The notes beneath the pieces were generated by a model. That model saw nothing but the letters and a program-made list of their open reading frames with translations. It did no database searches and had not been told where the DNA came from. From Paenibacillus sp. 37 (GTDB lineage Bacteria > Bacillota > Bacilli > Paenibacillales > Paenibacillaceae): a stretch of 64,000 nt of DNA. The DNA is taken from the NCBI RefSeq assembly GCF_008386395.1, contig NZ_CP043762.1, positions 248,001-312,000 on the forward strand, in the 5' to 3' direction. Positions 29,030 to 38,706 of this stretch are shown here, one piece after another; positions within the stretch are counted from its first letter, which is position 1, and every line of letters begins with the position of its first letter. Both the position numbers and the translations under genes were made by a program.

Positions 29030-32000
29030 TTGGGGCAAAAAACATCTATTAATAAAGTGATTATTTTCGTGCTGTCACTTGTAGTATTTGTATCATCAGT
29101 AGGACAAGTCCATGCAGGTGGGGGGCCAGGGATTAAACCAGAATTGAAAACATTCCATATGGAGCCTTCTACACCTGCGAAGTTACAAAAAAAGGTTATC
29201 CCTGTTGAAGGGACAAAAAAAACAAACATTGGTGTCTATATTTACCAGATTGATAGCCTAAGATGGAAAGTTGATGGTCAGTGCAATGACATCGAACTAG
29301 AAAACGATAGTACAAAAAACCTTCCGGTATCTTCAACAATCTGTGTCGACCTAAATTTAAATAAAGATGTTTATATACCGACTGAGTACTTTGATAAATC
29401 AGGTGAACCTCATTCGTTTGCGGAAATAACTGATAAATCTAATGAGCCTCACTACATGGATAATACAAGCTATTATTATCCAGGACTCCCCATTTTAGTT
29501 TCTGTTGAATCATTTACTGGTCGTAAAACTAAATTCACCACTCAAATTGGTGGAGCAATTCCACCTATAAAAACGGAAGAATATAATCCGCCCAAATGGA
29601 ATGCTGACTATCGATTCAACACAGATCTATACTGGAAAGCATTAGCTGAAATCACTAAAGAAATCAATCTCACAAACGGTGGGCAACTCGAGATCAATGA
29701 TCGAAAACAGTTAAATGCAACTGTGAAGACCAAAACTGGTGATGGAAGCTTCGGTGCTGAAACGAATGTCAACAGCGGCAATGGTAAAACAACCTGGACC
29801 TCTTCCAACCCTTCAGTGGCGACAGTAGGATCTTCTGGACTCGTGACAGCTGTAGCTAAAGGAACAACAACTATAACAGTATTGTGGGAGAAGGATGACT
29901 TTCAGTTAACAACCACAACAAATGTCGGAGTAGAAGAAGAACCCGGTGGTGGAGGAGATGATGACACTGGGGGCGGAGGAGGATCCTGCACCCCAAACAT
30001 CGGACCACCTTCCCAGGGAACTACGATGAACATGAGTGATCTGGATCCAAATGCGAATGGAGTAATTAAAGCAGACAATAGGGACGCTGAGAAATTCGAT
30101 GTGCTAAAAGGGATCCCGACATCTGAATCACTTTACACTAATGCATTCGCAGACAACTATCTGTTCAAACAAGCTTGGGCAAAAATGAGTGGTAAAACAA
30201 CGTATGATTGTAACGTAACGATATCCTATGTAAGAGAATGGACTATACCTGGTCCAGAAATTTGTCCACCTAGAGGAGCTTGTTCACCAGGACCTCCGGT
30301 GAAAACAGGGGATACAGTACCTAAACCTTACAACTTCCAGATTACAAGAGACTATTCTTACTGGAAGATCAACAATCTTGAAGTATACAAAATTGCTAAA
30401 GCAACCATGGAGAATTACGCTCTTCCAGGTAAAAAGGTAACCATGACACCTGCTGGCTACACACCACCGACGCTTGAATCTAAAAATGATGAAGCAGTGG
30501 AAAGTCATGTACGACCAGCACCAACAGCTGCAATTTCGTATACACCACCAAAATTAACAGGGGGATTGAATTCTCCACCAGATGTACCTGATGACACGGG
30601 ACGTTTAAAAGGAATGGCTGAATCAAACACGCCACAAAGTAAAGTAAACAATGACCTTGTGAATTTTAACAGTACTAAGGTTATGGACGATGCTGAAGCT
30701 ACTAAAGATGGTCCAACTCCATCAAACATCCCTAATCCAACAACCATTGGACGAGATGTTCTGTATAAGCCAAATAACATGATTAGTAAAACATTGCTTA
30801 ATGATCTAAATACCACTAGTTCCGGTGACATCTACTACGACTTGTTGCCTGGCAACATCAACGGTGGTGCAAACAAAGTGTTACCGATCAATGGAATCAA
30901 CACTGTTACAGTACATACTCCAACAGTTATCTATTCCAATGCATCAGACGACAAAGAGCACAATCAGCGGACAAAGCCCGATGCGTCACGTCGTGCCTTT
31001 ATTTTAGATCGTCCATTCACTGTAAGTCTTCCTACAAGTGGGCAGCACCGAAACATACTTGGTTATGGCAACAGGGATTACGCAAAGTACATCAAACTCA
31101 AGCAGGTTCTCTTTGAATTCGATGTGTATACAGCTGACAAATCTACATTCTATCCTGCGAACACATGGATTGATGTCCCTGTAAGTCAGATCGAGAAAGC
31201 ATTCTATTTACCCTTATGGGTAGAAGAAGGAAATTATACTGTGTCCTATAGATCCTTTGCTGAAAATTCACCAGCCACCGGATTTACATGGGAGGACAAG
31301 GCTAACCTTAACCTTGTGAATCATGTTGCTGTAAATACAGTTCCTGTACAGGTTATTGGACGTGTGTATGATTTCAGAGTAACTGATATTGCGGACCCGA
31401 ATTGGGAAACTGTATTCCGGACAGCAAAAGGCAGCAGTACTTCAAAAGGGACATCCTATTGGGTCGGCATTAAAGGGATTGATGGGGGATCGAACGGTTC
31501 ATTCTCTCCTTATCAATTGCCTATTCGGAGAGGAAGTCATCCATTAGCGAACTTTAAAAGCGTTGCGGTAAAGACCGGTTACCATTTCAAGTTTGATCTG
31601 AAGACGAAGGGAAATATGTATGGAGATAAGGATGCTATCCGAATCACACCAACATTCTACTTCCAGGATAATAATGCGAGTACAACCGCTAAACGGATAC
31701 CTGTTGATCTGTATTATCATTCAGACAAACAGAAATTTGTTAAGATCGGATCGAGTGCAGATGTAGAGCGTAGGAACATTACACTTAACACTAGACTTCG
31801 AAATGTACCTTATGCAGATATCGTGAATTCTGCCGGATCCGTTTATGATCTGAATACAGGCTGGTCAGTGACGCGAAATCAGTATTTGAATTCATATCTA
31901 AAACGTGCTAAAGAAGCCACGTATGTTGGAGGATATGATGTTCAGGTCCTGCCTTCGCCACTTCGGACCTTCATTAATACATTTGACCGCCCAAACAATG

Positions 32001-32413
32001 CAAACGCCACACCAGCGCGAGTAAATGCATCGGTTCAACAATGGTATGGTGAATATAGTTTACCTGCTGCTGTATATGTTGTACCGGCTGGAACCGATTT
32101 AGCAACGTATGGTAAAAAGAATAGATTGGATGAAAAGTCACCTATCTTCTTAAAAAACGGTTATATCACGGTCAACTTCAACATTGAGACCATTCGAAAT
32201 GCAGATTTGAATAATCCATATCTTCAATATATTCATGGTCCATTGAACAACCAATGGTGGGACATGGAGGGTTATGACGGTACAGATGGTTCGCGTGACC
32301 ACAAGATCACTGATCCGTATGGAGTTCAATTCCTTCTAGAGGATGGAGATGTAATGTACTACGACGCGAGTAAGAGCTCATATGATGACTATACTCCTAA
32401 CGGTACACATTAG
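29030..32413 (+). CDS. Very large secreted protein with BIG2-like domain
   Basis: A 1127-aa exported protein. Signal peptide about 1-30 (FVLSLVVFVSSVGQVHA). A bacterial Ig-like (BIG2) segment lies around 210-295 (WTSSNPSVATVGSSGLVTA), followed by a Gly/Asp-rich spacer (about 300-320). The remaining ~780 residues resemble the large secreted proteins of Paenibacillus that carry DUF5704 (low certainty). No LPXTG or membrane anchor is seen, so the cotranscribed SLH protein may hold it at the surface. TTG start at 29030 after AGAGGGGATAAGG. Role in adhesion or conjugal contact is only a guess. Confidence 0.65.
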   Translation: MGQKTSINKVIIFVLSLVVFVSSVGQVHAGGGPGIKPELKTFHMEPSTPAKLQKKVIPVEGTKKTNIGVYIYQIDSLRWKVDGQCNDIELENDSTKNLPVSSTICVDLNLNKDVYIPTEYFDKSGEPHSFAEITDKSNEPHYMDNTSYYYPGLPILVSVESFTGRKTKFTTQIGGAIPPIKTEEYNPPKWNADYRFNTDLYWKALAEITKEINLTNGGQLEINDRKQLNATVKTKTGDGSFGAETNVNSGNGKTTWTSSNPSVATVGSSGLVTAVAKGTTTITVLWEKDDFQLTTTTNVGVEEEPGGGGDDDTGGGGGSCTPNIGPPSQGTTMNMSDLDPNANGVIKADNRDAEKFDVLKGIPTSESLYTNAFADNYLFKQAWAKMSGKTTYDCNVTISYVREWTIPGPEICPPRGACSPGPPVKTGDTVPKPYNFQITRDYSYWKINNLEVYKIAKATMENYALPGKKVTMTPAGYTPPTLESKNDEAVESHVRPAPTAAISYTPPKLTGGLNSPPDVPDDTGRLKGMAESNTPQSKVNNDLVNFNSTKVMDDAEATKDGPTPSNIPNPTTIGRDVLYKPNNMISKTLLNDLNTTSSGDIYYDLLPGNINGGANKVLPINGINTVTVHTPTVIYSNASDDKEHNQRTKPDASRRAFILDRPFTVSLPTSGQHRNILGYGNRDYAKYIKLKQVLFEFDVYTADKSTFYPANTWIDVPVSQIEKAFYLPLWVEEGNYTVSYRSFAENSPATGFTWEDKANLNLVNHVAVNTVPVQVIGRVYDFRVTDIADPNWETVFRTAKGSSTSKGTSYWVGIKGIDGGSNGSFSPYQLPIRRGSHPLANFKSVAVKTGYHFKFDLKTKGNMYGDKDAIRITPTFYFQDNNASTTAKRIPVDLYYHSDKQKFVKIGSSADVERRNITLNTRLRNVPYADIVNSAGSVYDLNTGWSVTRNQYLNSYLKRAKEATYVGGYDVQVLPSPLRTFINTFDRPNNANATPARVNASVQQWYGEYSLPAAVYVVPAGTDLATYGKKNRLDEKSPIFLKNGYITVNFNIETIRNADLNNPYLQYIHGPLNNQWWDMEGYDGTDGSRDHKITDPYGVQFLLEDGDVMYYDASKSSYDDYTPNGTH

Positions 32414-32427
32414 AAGATCTGTCTGCA

Positions 32428-32531
32428 TTGTGAAACAGTTTTGTATCATTTATAATGAAGTTAATCAAATACACAATTAAACGGAAGCACCGTCATCTTA
32501 AGGATACCCTTATGGATTGGCGGTGTTTTTT
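32428..32531 (+). promoter_or_regulatory. Promoter plus terminator leader of the 32549 gene
   Basis: TTGTGA (32428-32433), 17 bp, TATAAT (32451-32456), 7 bp, ATCAAATA (32464-32471). GGAAGCACCGTCA leads into a hairpin with GGCGGTG and an inner TTAAGG/CCTTA stem (32486-32525), then eight U residues. The gene starts 18 nt later. Same design as the other leaders. Confidence 0.85.
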
Positions 32532-32548
32532 TATTGTAGGAGGCATTT

Positions 32549-33586
32549 ATGAATAAAAGCATTCAAAAACCTTTAGTCATGGGAAATTACTACTATGGAG
32601 ATGGAGAAATGGCTTGGGCATGGTGGCAATATAATCAAGCTGAACTAGCAATTATAGGCGATAAAACACTCTCACCACGTAGGCAGCTTGTTTCCCATAT
32701 CACGAATGAAATTAGCAAGCGAGATCCTCAGGCAGTTTTTATGATTTCAACAGAGGCTCCTCAGCTTGGCGAGGCATGTACAATTGAGTCTATTCCATGG
32801 GTGGAAGGCTATCCCGATCCACCTGAATTCTTCGAGGATCGAAGTGTATTTATTGAAACCAGACACTTTTTTTCGAACTCTTATTTCAACCTGTTGGCAA
32901 AGATACTAGATGTCCCACGAAGCCAACTATTGCCACCCATTAGTTTTAAACCGCATATTGAGGGACCACTACAAGGTTACAAGAGAGCTATTGAGTCTCT
33001 TAGCGATGATGTGATCTATAAAGAATTGCTTATGGATCACCAGTTAAAGATCGGAAAGATCCCTTGGGTTCAATTGAAGGATCACGGAAAAAGATATTAC
33101 ATTGAAGCTACGGGGAGTGTTTATGAACAGGCACTATCCTTTCTAACTGCTGCTTGGTCTTTCTGGAGCATGACCTGTCAAATGGATGATCCTCAACAAA
33201 TGTTACTAGTCGTTGAGTTACCAAAAGAATTACTTCGTCATGATGTAGATCCAGTAATTGAAAAGATAGTCATAGAAACTTTGAAAATTTTGAAATATGT
33301 TTCGATCGTCACCACAACTTCTATTATTCTCTCATCAGAAATGTTGTATCCTGCACCTGAATTGAAGCTACGCTTCAAGTTGTTTTTTCAGACAGAGGAC
33401 TCTGATATCGATCTTAATCACGAGAGCGTAAAGAATGTAATTGATCCTGAGTTACTTCAAGAATGGAAGAATGGAAATCCTAACGTGGGTTTATGGATGG
33501 ATGACGTCACCAGTAATCCCGATGACACTAGAGTCGTTGTAAAAGTAGGAGATCAGAGACCATTTTTCTGGGATGATTATGAATAA
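32549..33586 (+). CDS. Hypothetical 345-aa protein
   Basis: Not recognised. The soluble 345-residue protein opens with MGNYYYGDGEMAWAWWQYNQ, an aromatic-rich stretch, and alternates strands and helices afterwards. MLLVVELPKELL (about 222-233) resembles a Walker B strand, but no Walker A is visible, so at best it is a degenerate P-loop protein. ATG 32549 follows GTAGGAGG. It is a single gene behind its own leader and ends in a small hairpin that overlaps its stop (33581-33603). Strong expression control suggests a real function in plasmid biology. Confidence 0.7.
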   Translation: MNKSIQKPLVMGNYYYGDGEMAWAWWQYNQAELAIIGDKTLSPRRQLVSHITNEISKRDPQAVFMISTEAPQLGEACTIESIPWVEGYPDPPEFFEDRSVFIETRHFFSNSYFNLLAKILDVPRSQLLPPISFKPHIEGPLQGYKRAIESLSDDVIYKELLMDHQLKIGKIPWVQLKDHGKRYYIEATGSVYEQALSFLTAAWSFWSMTCQMDDPQQMLLVVELPKELLRHDVDPVIEKIVIETLKILKYVSIVTTTSIILSSEMLYPAPELKLRFKLFFQTEDSDIDLNHESVKNVIDPELLQEWKNGNPNVGLWMDDVTSNPDDTRVVVKVGDQRPFFWDDYE

Positions 33587-33603
33587 CCTTGAACAGGTTA
33601 TTC
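33581..33603 (+). terminator. Weak hairpin at the end of the 32549 gene
   Basis: GAATAACCT (33581-33589) is inverted at AGGTTATTC (33595-33603), overlapping the stop codon. No U-run follows, so it may be a mRNA 3'-end stabiliser more than a terminator. Confidence 0.45.
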
Positions 33604-34048
33604 CTGACCTCTATTCTAGTTTTTGACCTTCATTACGTGATGGGATAGAGCTTAAATGTAGCAATTCATCCTTAAGGTGTTATTGTTATACAATAACGGA
33701 AGAGTACAATGAATTTCTTAATCTTTTTGATTACTTTGCCTCCACAGGACTGTATGCAAAAGTCACTCTGCAGTTAACCACATGTTGCTGGGGGAGTCTC
33801 ACTTTTAAGCCTTTTGTCAAACAGAATAATTGATACAAAATCTATGTGTTGACCATTTCGTGTGCAAAGGTTGAACAAGTGTACACTCACTTAGAGAACA
33901 AGATCTATGCTCTCATACAAATCAACTCTTGTGCTGATGCTCATTCACTGGAGATTCATGTATATGTCATTGGCCTGTGAATGGGAGTCCATTGAACCTA
34001 TACTAATTAGGGAATCTGATGAAAACGAGTAAGAACACCTTAGTATAG
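33604..34048. other. Gap of about 450 bp, nothing coding found
   Basis: No ORF with a ribosome binding site. Since a good terminator closes the gap at 34049-34075, an untranslated RNA could be made here, but I could not find a convincing promoter. Confidence 0.35.
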
Positions 34049-34075
34049 CAATTAAGTCGTCAATATTGGCGGCTT
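34049..34075 (+). terminator. Intrinsic terminator without an obvious gene
   Basis: AAGTCGTCAA and TTGGCGGCTT pair fully in RNA (with G-U pairs), followed by TTTTTT. The transcript it ends is not clear. Confidence 0.6.
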
Positions 34076-34319
34076 TTTTGCAGTTGAGTATTTATAAAAG
34101 ATTTTTAGACGGTTAGTATAAGTATGAAATATTAGGATCTGTCTAAAGAATACTAGATCACGACCTATAATCAAGTAACCCTTACTAAATTTTTCTATTA
34201 TTTTATTGCTAATGAAGATACTAACCAGATTAAAAGTTGTTGACAATCATAGCAGTTGGGACAAGGTCTAAAGTTTAATAACACGTTATTTTTATGTAGA
34301 AATTATTTATCATATGAAG

Positions 34320-34533
34320 TATAATAGAGGTATATCATTTACTTATATCTTAAAAACTTTCGGAAGGTCAGGCGACTATCCGCATTCTAAAGATCTATTG
34401 GATCTATTGACTCGAGTTTTTTACTTGTGTCTTAATTTTAGAATCGGTTGTTGTTCTGGCCTTTTTTGTTGAGACTTTTAAATGTATCCCACCAGGATGA
34501 GTGTAAATCACACTACATTTTGGTGGTTTTTTT
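34320..34533 (+). promoter_or_regulatory. Variant leader with two tandem terminators
   Basis: TATAAT at 34320-34325, then AAGGTCAG (34364-34371) pairing over a long distance with CTGGCCTT (34456-34463), followed by TTTTTT. A second hairpin has CCACCA (34489-34494) and TGGTGG (34521-34526), an inner GTGT/ACAC and seven U residues. The gene starts 30 nt later. It is promoter, terminator, terminator, gene: the same logic as the other leaders, but without ATCAAATA or the GAAGCAC element. Confidence 0.6.
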
Positions 34534-34562
34534 ATTTATCCAATTATAAAGGAGAGATTCTG

Positions 34563-34910
34563 ATGGAATTATTAATTGCTTTTCTCGTCGGAGGTATGAC
34601 GAATCTGGCTGTTGCGTCTAAAATGGAAGGTGGTACTTTACTACCCTACGTTAAAAAGGTGGGTAAAAAACGTTTTTTTGTTCCTGGCCTGCTAGTTGAT
34701 TTTTTCATCGGTGGAGCAGCAGCACTTGCAGCATTCTCCTTCTTTGAACCAGCTGGTTATGCTAAAATTGTCGGTACCTCTGTGCTTGCAGGGTTTAACG
34801 GTTTAACGTATTTGGCAAAAAATGCTCTAAGCAAAGCAACAGATACTGACTTAAAAGCCATTGATGAGGAATACCAAAAACTTGTTGGTGGCAAAGATGA
34901 GAAGAAGTGA
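34563..34910 (+). CDS. Small membrane protein, DUF4257-like
   Basis: A 115-aa protein with hydrophobic segments at about 2-18 (LLIAFLVGGMTNLAVA), 42-60 (LLVDFFIGGAAALAAFSFF) and a weaker one at 65-80, ending in a charged tail (GGKDEKK). The layout is like the DUF4257 membrane proteins of Bacillota plasmids and genomes; the assignment is tentative. ATG 34563 has GGAGA at 7-nt spacing; the longer frame from 34482 would run through the terminator hairpin and is not likely. It lies behind the double-terminator leader. Confidence 0.6.
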   Translation: MELLIAFLVGGMTNLAVASKMEGGTLLPYVKKVGKKRFFVPGLLVDFFIGGAAALAAFSFFEPAGYAKIVGTSVLAGFNGLTYLAKNALSKATDTDLKAIDEEYQKLVGGKDEKK

Positions 34911-34991
34911 ATGGTTTCTTTATGGCGTGTGTGCATTAAGGTACATACGCCCAATACGTCTCACCAATAACTTTTCCGAGGTGTGCATATA

Positions 34992-35255
34992 ATGAATGAA
35001 ACTAAATCAATTACGAGAGAAATAGATGAACTTAAAGAATTAATATACAGAACATACTATCTATATATAAATTCTACGAATATAGTCATTAAGGCTGAAT
35101 GTGAAGAACGATTGCAAAAATTGTTTATACATAAAAGTGAACTTGAGCATTTAGTTATGGCAGTACACTATATTGCACGAAAAAAAAAAAAGACATCGAG
35201 TCAGAAACCATGCGTCTATCGAGCATTACTGAAGGTAGGACCGTTTACTAATTAA
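34992..35255 (+). CDS. Small helical protein, paralog of the 35345 gene
   Basis: An 87-aa, highly charged, probably helical-hairpin protein (IDELKELIYRTYYLYINSTN at about 12-31). A similar pattern, LIETKTLMAKILRLYYLTDS, is found in the next gene, so the two appear to be paralogs. ATG 34992 follows GAGGTGTG. Ends before a strong terminator. No family recognised. The run AAAAAAAAAAAGA near the 3' end could allow frame slippage. Confidence 0.55.
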   Translation: MNETKSITREIDELKELIYRTYYLYINSTNIVIKAECEERLQKLFIHKSELEHLVMAVHYIARKKKKTSSQKPCVYRALLKVGPFTN

Positions 35256-35259
35256 GAAG

Positions 35260-35290
35260 AAGCCTAAGCAAATTTGCTTAGGCTTTTTTT
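35260..35290 (+). terminator. Intrinsic terminator
   Basis: AAGCCTAAGC pairs with GCTTAGGCTT (35260-35284) around a 5-nt AT loop, followed by seven T residues. Confidence 0.93.
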
Positions 35291-35344
35291 GTTTTTGTGG
35301 GAGAAATTAGTCTGTGATATGATATTAATATAGGAGGGATTCAC

Positions 35345-35656
35345 ATGGAAAATAGCTCATCTGTTAACAAACTAATTGAAACAAAAACACTAATGGCAAA
35401 GATACTTCGACTATATTATCTAACGGATAGTATTGTTGAAAAAGAAGAATTGCAATTGAAGTATACTGAGTTGGAAACACAATATCAGCAATATAACGAA
35501 GAGTCGTTGTCTGAAATAGAGAAGGCTCAGCTAGAACGATTAAATCACTATACTGAACTCTATGAAGAGTACCAAACAACAAGTAGTATTGTTCGGAAGG
35601 CTGAGATTGAAGAAGTTTTCAAGAATATTGAGGCTAATGATGAGGTTAATAAGTAA
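35345..35656 (+). CDS. Small coiled-coil protein, paralog of the 34992 gene
   Basis: A 103-residue, Glu- and Lys-rich helical protein that contains two copies of one pattern: ILRLYYLTDSIVEKEELQLK near residue 20, and HYTELYEEYQTTSSIVRKAE near 68. It therefore looks like an internal duplication related to the single copy in the preceding gene. AGGAGGGATTCAC precedes ATG 35345. Function unknown; perhaps a small adaptor or anti-factor. Confidence 0.6.
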   Translation: MENSSSVNKLIETKTLMAKILRLYYLTDSIVEKEELQLKYTELETQYQQYNEESLSEIEKAQLERLNHYTELYEEYQTTSSIVRKAEIEEVFKNIEANDEVNK

Positions 35657-36467
35657 CGTTGCTTTGGAGACATCCAATACCCTAGTAGATGCAACTATTC
35701 TAAGAATGAAGTAGATTGTTTTGTTAGGAGTGTTCACTACTCATAAAACAAAACCAGGTTAAGGTATTTGAGTTTGATATACGATTCACACACCATAATG
35801 CAATACCATTTGAAGTCGCACTAAAGAGGATTTACATGCGGTTACATAGCAAAATTTGTAGGAGGGGCGACCAATTTGTTGGTCGCCTCTTATTTCTAAA
35901 CTCTCAGTTATCTGGACTAAAGGCAATAAAACGTGCAAGACATATATGAAGTGTCCAATATATTCTCTTCCTATAGCCATGTCAGTATGATTTATTTGTT
36001 CTCCTAAAAAGAGTTTCTATATGGGTTAATTCATCTAAGATTATATATTATTAGTAAAATAAAAAATTGAAAGTGATTGTACAAATATAGGTGGAGCAAT
36101 CAATTAGAAATAAGACGTTATACCGTTTTCCTTTACTTTTTGATTAGTACTTCCATAACTCCAATCTCTTCTCGCAACTACAATAGAAGGTGTCTTTCAG
36201 CTTTGGTTCCCTTAGGATTTATATTGATTTTTTATGGATCGATATGATGAAAATTAGTGACAGTTACAGCGGTAAGTTCAAAGAAACTACTTTTCAGAAA
36301 GGACCCAAAGTGTGAATAGCTATTATATTCAAACATTGAGTGTCTGTGAGGCTCTTTGACTACATCGAATCGTATTTTGGAACCAAAAACTGGGAACTAT
36401 ATTGATTTTTATTCCAATATATAATCCAAGAGTTTCTATGTTATGATAGTGCTGGAGGTGAGTAGCT
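35657..36467. other. Gap of about 810 bp before the initiator gene
   Basis: No credible ORF. A strong hairpin lies at 35862-35889 (GCGACCAA-tttg-TTGGTCGC) with only a weak T-rich tail. TATATTGATTTTT occurs twice (about 36220 and 36396), within 250 bp of the initiator start. The rest shows nothing I can name. Confidence 0.4.
35862..35895 (+). terminator. Strong hairpin, probable terminator
   Basis: GAGGGGCGACCAA and TTGGTCGCCTC form an 11-bp stem with one bulge and a 4-nt loop, followed by TTATTTC. Its transcript is unknown. Confidence 0.55.
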
Positions 36468-37895
36468 TTGATGGAAGAGCATATACCGCAATATTTTATC
36501 AATCAAGTTGTTGATGAGTTAGGCCTTAGATGTGAAGAGCTCTATAATAAACTTAATGAAGGAAACATCAGGGATTTCCTGCATGACATCATTTCTTCTG
36601 AGCTCACACCTGCCAACATACATGAGGTAAGAAGGAATACATTTAAAGAACTTCAAAAAACAAAGAAACGATGGCTCAAGTCTCTTCAAGAGCTTTCAAA
36701 TATATCTAAAGTAAAAAACAAGCGTGTTGAAGTCGTCAAGGAACTTGACCTTGCCAATGAACTCATTGAGATGTATGGCATGGAGCAATTCATAAAAATT
36801 TATGAAGTTAATACGCTAGAGGAGTTAAATGCAAAACGAGTCCAAGAAGTCAAAACATGGGCAAATGACAAAACGTCAAGACTCATTGATTACCTATATA
36901 TTAAAGACAAGACGCCTTTACAAATAAAAAAGGCAATTAAATCAGATACGATTGTAATCATCGCAGACATACTTATAAAAAATTTCGACGGGAACATCAA
37001 CAAAATTATCATTGATCAACCTCTGGTATATACGGATCATGCCGCTGTAAATCCAGGATGGTCACGTATGAAATTAACCAAGAAAAGTGTAATCATAGAT
37101 AACAAGTTACATTATATCAGTGAATATCAACCTGATGAGAATTATTCATTACTGACACTTGTGAATCAAGAAATCATTAATGAAGACCAAATTTTACGTG
37201 CCATCGATGAAACAGATTCAAAATTGTTTAGAGCTGTACTCTCTATGCGAGATCGTAAACTATTTTTCGAAGAGCGCAAAATATACGTAACGATCGGGGA
37301 TTTAGTGAGAAGAACTCATGGTTCTGATAATAAAAGTAACTATCTTTCCGTAAAGAGCCGTTTGACTAAACTCGCTAACGTTAAATTTAATGTTATCTCG
37401 GATAATGAAACACTCGTATTTGGTATTTTCGATCGATTGCATATTACTGAATTCGGTGACGGGGAAATGGCAGAGATCACTATCGCAGAGGATATTCACC
37501 AAAATTACATGATGGGCCAGGTCGTTCGTGCGTACAGTGATAAGTTAATTCATTTCGAAAATCGGATGTCGGAGCATTTAATCTTCCCTTTGCAGAAGGA
37601 AAGATTTCTTTGTTACTTACGCCAGCAAGGATATACTGCTGAATTCGATTACACATACTTTATCCACAAAATACAATTTCGCAGTAAAAGGAAAGATATC
37701 AATCTCTCATTTATTGAAGAGTGTTTAAATGACTTTGTTAACCATGGAGTCACCGTTGAGTCATATGTACGAAAGAAAGATGTTTTTCACATTACTTTTC
37801 TCCCGGTCAAACCTTACGAAGCTGAGGATTTGCTAGGGAATCAACAAATCAATCATTTTATGAATGAGCCAGAGCAACTGACCTTACCCTTCTAA
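36468..37895 (+). CDS. Putative plasmid replication initiator
   Basis: A 475-aa protein directly upstream of eight iterons, the usual place for an initiator. The N-terminal ~170 residues are helical and charged. The C-terminal half (about 225-460) reads as two winged-helix-like modules, as in Rep_3-type initiators: IYVTIGDLVRRTHGSDNKSN with the following helix, and a second unit near 390-450. I infer that it binds the CCCCAAATCTCCGCTC repeats and opens the origin. TTG at 36468 or ATG at 36471 could start it; GGAGGTGAG lies 9-12 nt upstream. No close family was recognised by sequence, so the call rests on context. Confidence 0.6.
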   Translation: MMEEHIPQYFINQVVDELGLRCEELYNKLNEGNIRDFLHDIISSELTPANIHEVRRNTFKELQKTKKRWLKSLQELSNISKVKNKRVEVVKELDLANELIEMYGMEQFIKIYEVNTLEELNAKRVQEVKTWANDKTSRLIDYLYIKDKTPLQIKKAIKSDTIVIIADILIKNFDGNINKIIIDQPLVYTDHAAVNPGWSRMKLTKKSVIIDNKLHYISEYQPDENYSLLTLVNQEIINEDQILRAIDETDSKLFRAVLSMRDRKLFFEERKIYVTIGDLVRRTHGSDNKSNYLSVKSRLTKLANVKFNVISDNETLVFGIFDRLHITEFGDGEMAEITIAEDIHQNYMMGQVVRAYSDKLIHFENRMSEHLIFPLQKERFLCYLRQQGYTAEFDYTYFIHKIQFRSKRKDINLSFIEECLNDFVNHGVTVESYVRKKDVFHITFLPVKPYEAEDLLGNQQINHFMNEPEQLTLPF

Positions 37896-37938
37896 TATTC
37901 ACTCAATAGAGTTAGATAACTAACTCTATTTTTATTTC

Positions 37939-38391
37939 CCCCAAATCTCCGCTCAAAACTTGGGGGAATTTTTTAAAATGGTACAAAAATTACTCCAAAT
38001 CTCCGCTCGATCCTAAAAAAATCCCCATATCTCCGCTGGAAAAAGGTTTCTTACCTAAATCTCCGCTCAATATAAGCGAAGTTCGCATTTCTATCTTTAT
38101 TTTAAAGACAGTTGGGGGAAAAAAACTAGTTTTTGAAGTGTAAAACAGTGAATAATTCCCCAAATCTCCGCTTAACTTGGATAATTCAATATATAAATCG
38201 CTAATGGTGTTAAATAGTTAGATAAACTTCTCCAAATTTCCGCTGTATAGATGAGAAAATAATTTTTTTTATCTATTATTCCCAAAAAACACTGTTTGAG
38301 TAGGGGTTCAGAAATAATTCTCCAAATCTCCGCTCTATTGATAGACCTTATACTTCAAGGGATATTCCATAAATCCCCCAAATCTCCGCTC
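37939..38391 (+). repeat. Eight iterons: candidate replication origin
   Basis: 16-bp direct repeats, consensus CCCCAAATCTCCGCTC, start at 37939, 37993, 38023, 38053, 38158, 38230, 38320 and 38376. Core CTCCGCT is invariant except one copy (TTTCCGCT at 38230). Spacings are 54, 30, 30, 105, 72, 90 and 56 bp, so three consecutive copies are phased by 30 bp. The spacers are AT-rich. All copies point the same way. The array is bracketed by the initiator gene and a second winged-helix-like protein. No DnaA box was seen inside it; one consensus box lies 1.7 kb away at 40122. Confidence 0.88.
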
Positions 38392-38706
38392 AACTTACCT
38401 CTATTTACCATCAATTTTTTCGGTGCTATAATTGCTTAAAGCTTAGAAGATCTATTAATACATAAACGAATTGCTCGAAATTAACTGTCGAAATAAAAAT
38501 CAGCATAAAAAAAGAACCCAACCACAAAGTTCTACTAAATGGCTAAGTTTGGCGACCTGGCATTTAGATAGAATTCGAGAAATCGGGTCTTGGTCTTGCT
38601 TCTTAAATGGATATGCCTCAATTATAGCATGTCTTTTTCAGAAAAAAAAGCCAAAACCTCTTATTTCCCATACCATTTTTCGGTTGGATTTAAGGAGCGG
38701 CACACT

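Noticed and set aside
38590..38706. Longer N-terminus for the 38707 gene starting at 38590
   Set aside because: No RBS there, while ATG 38707 follows AAGGAGCGG.
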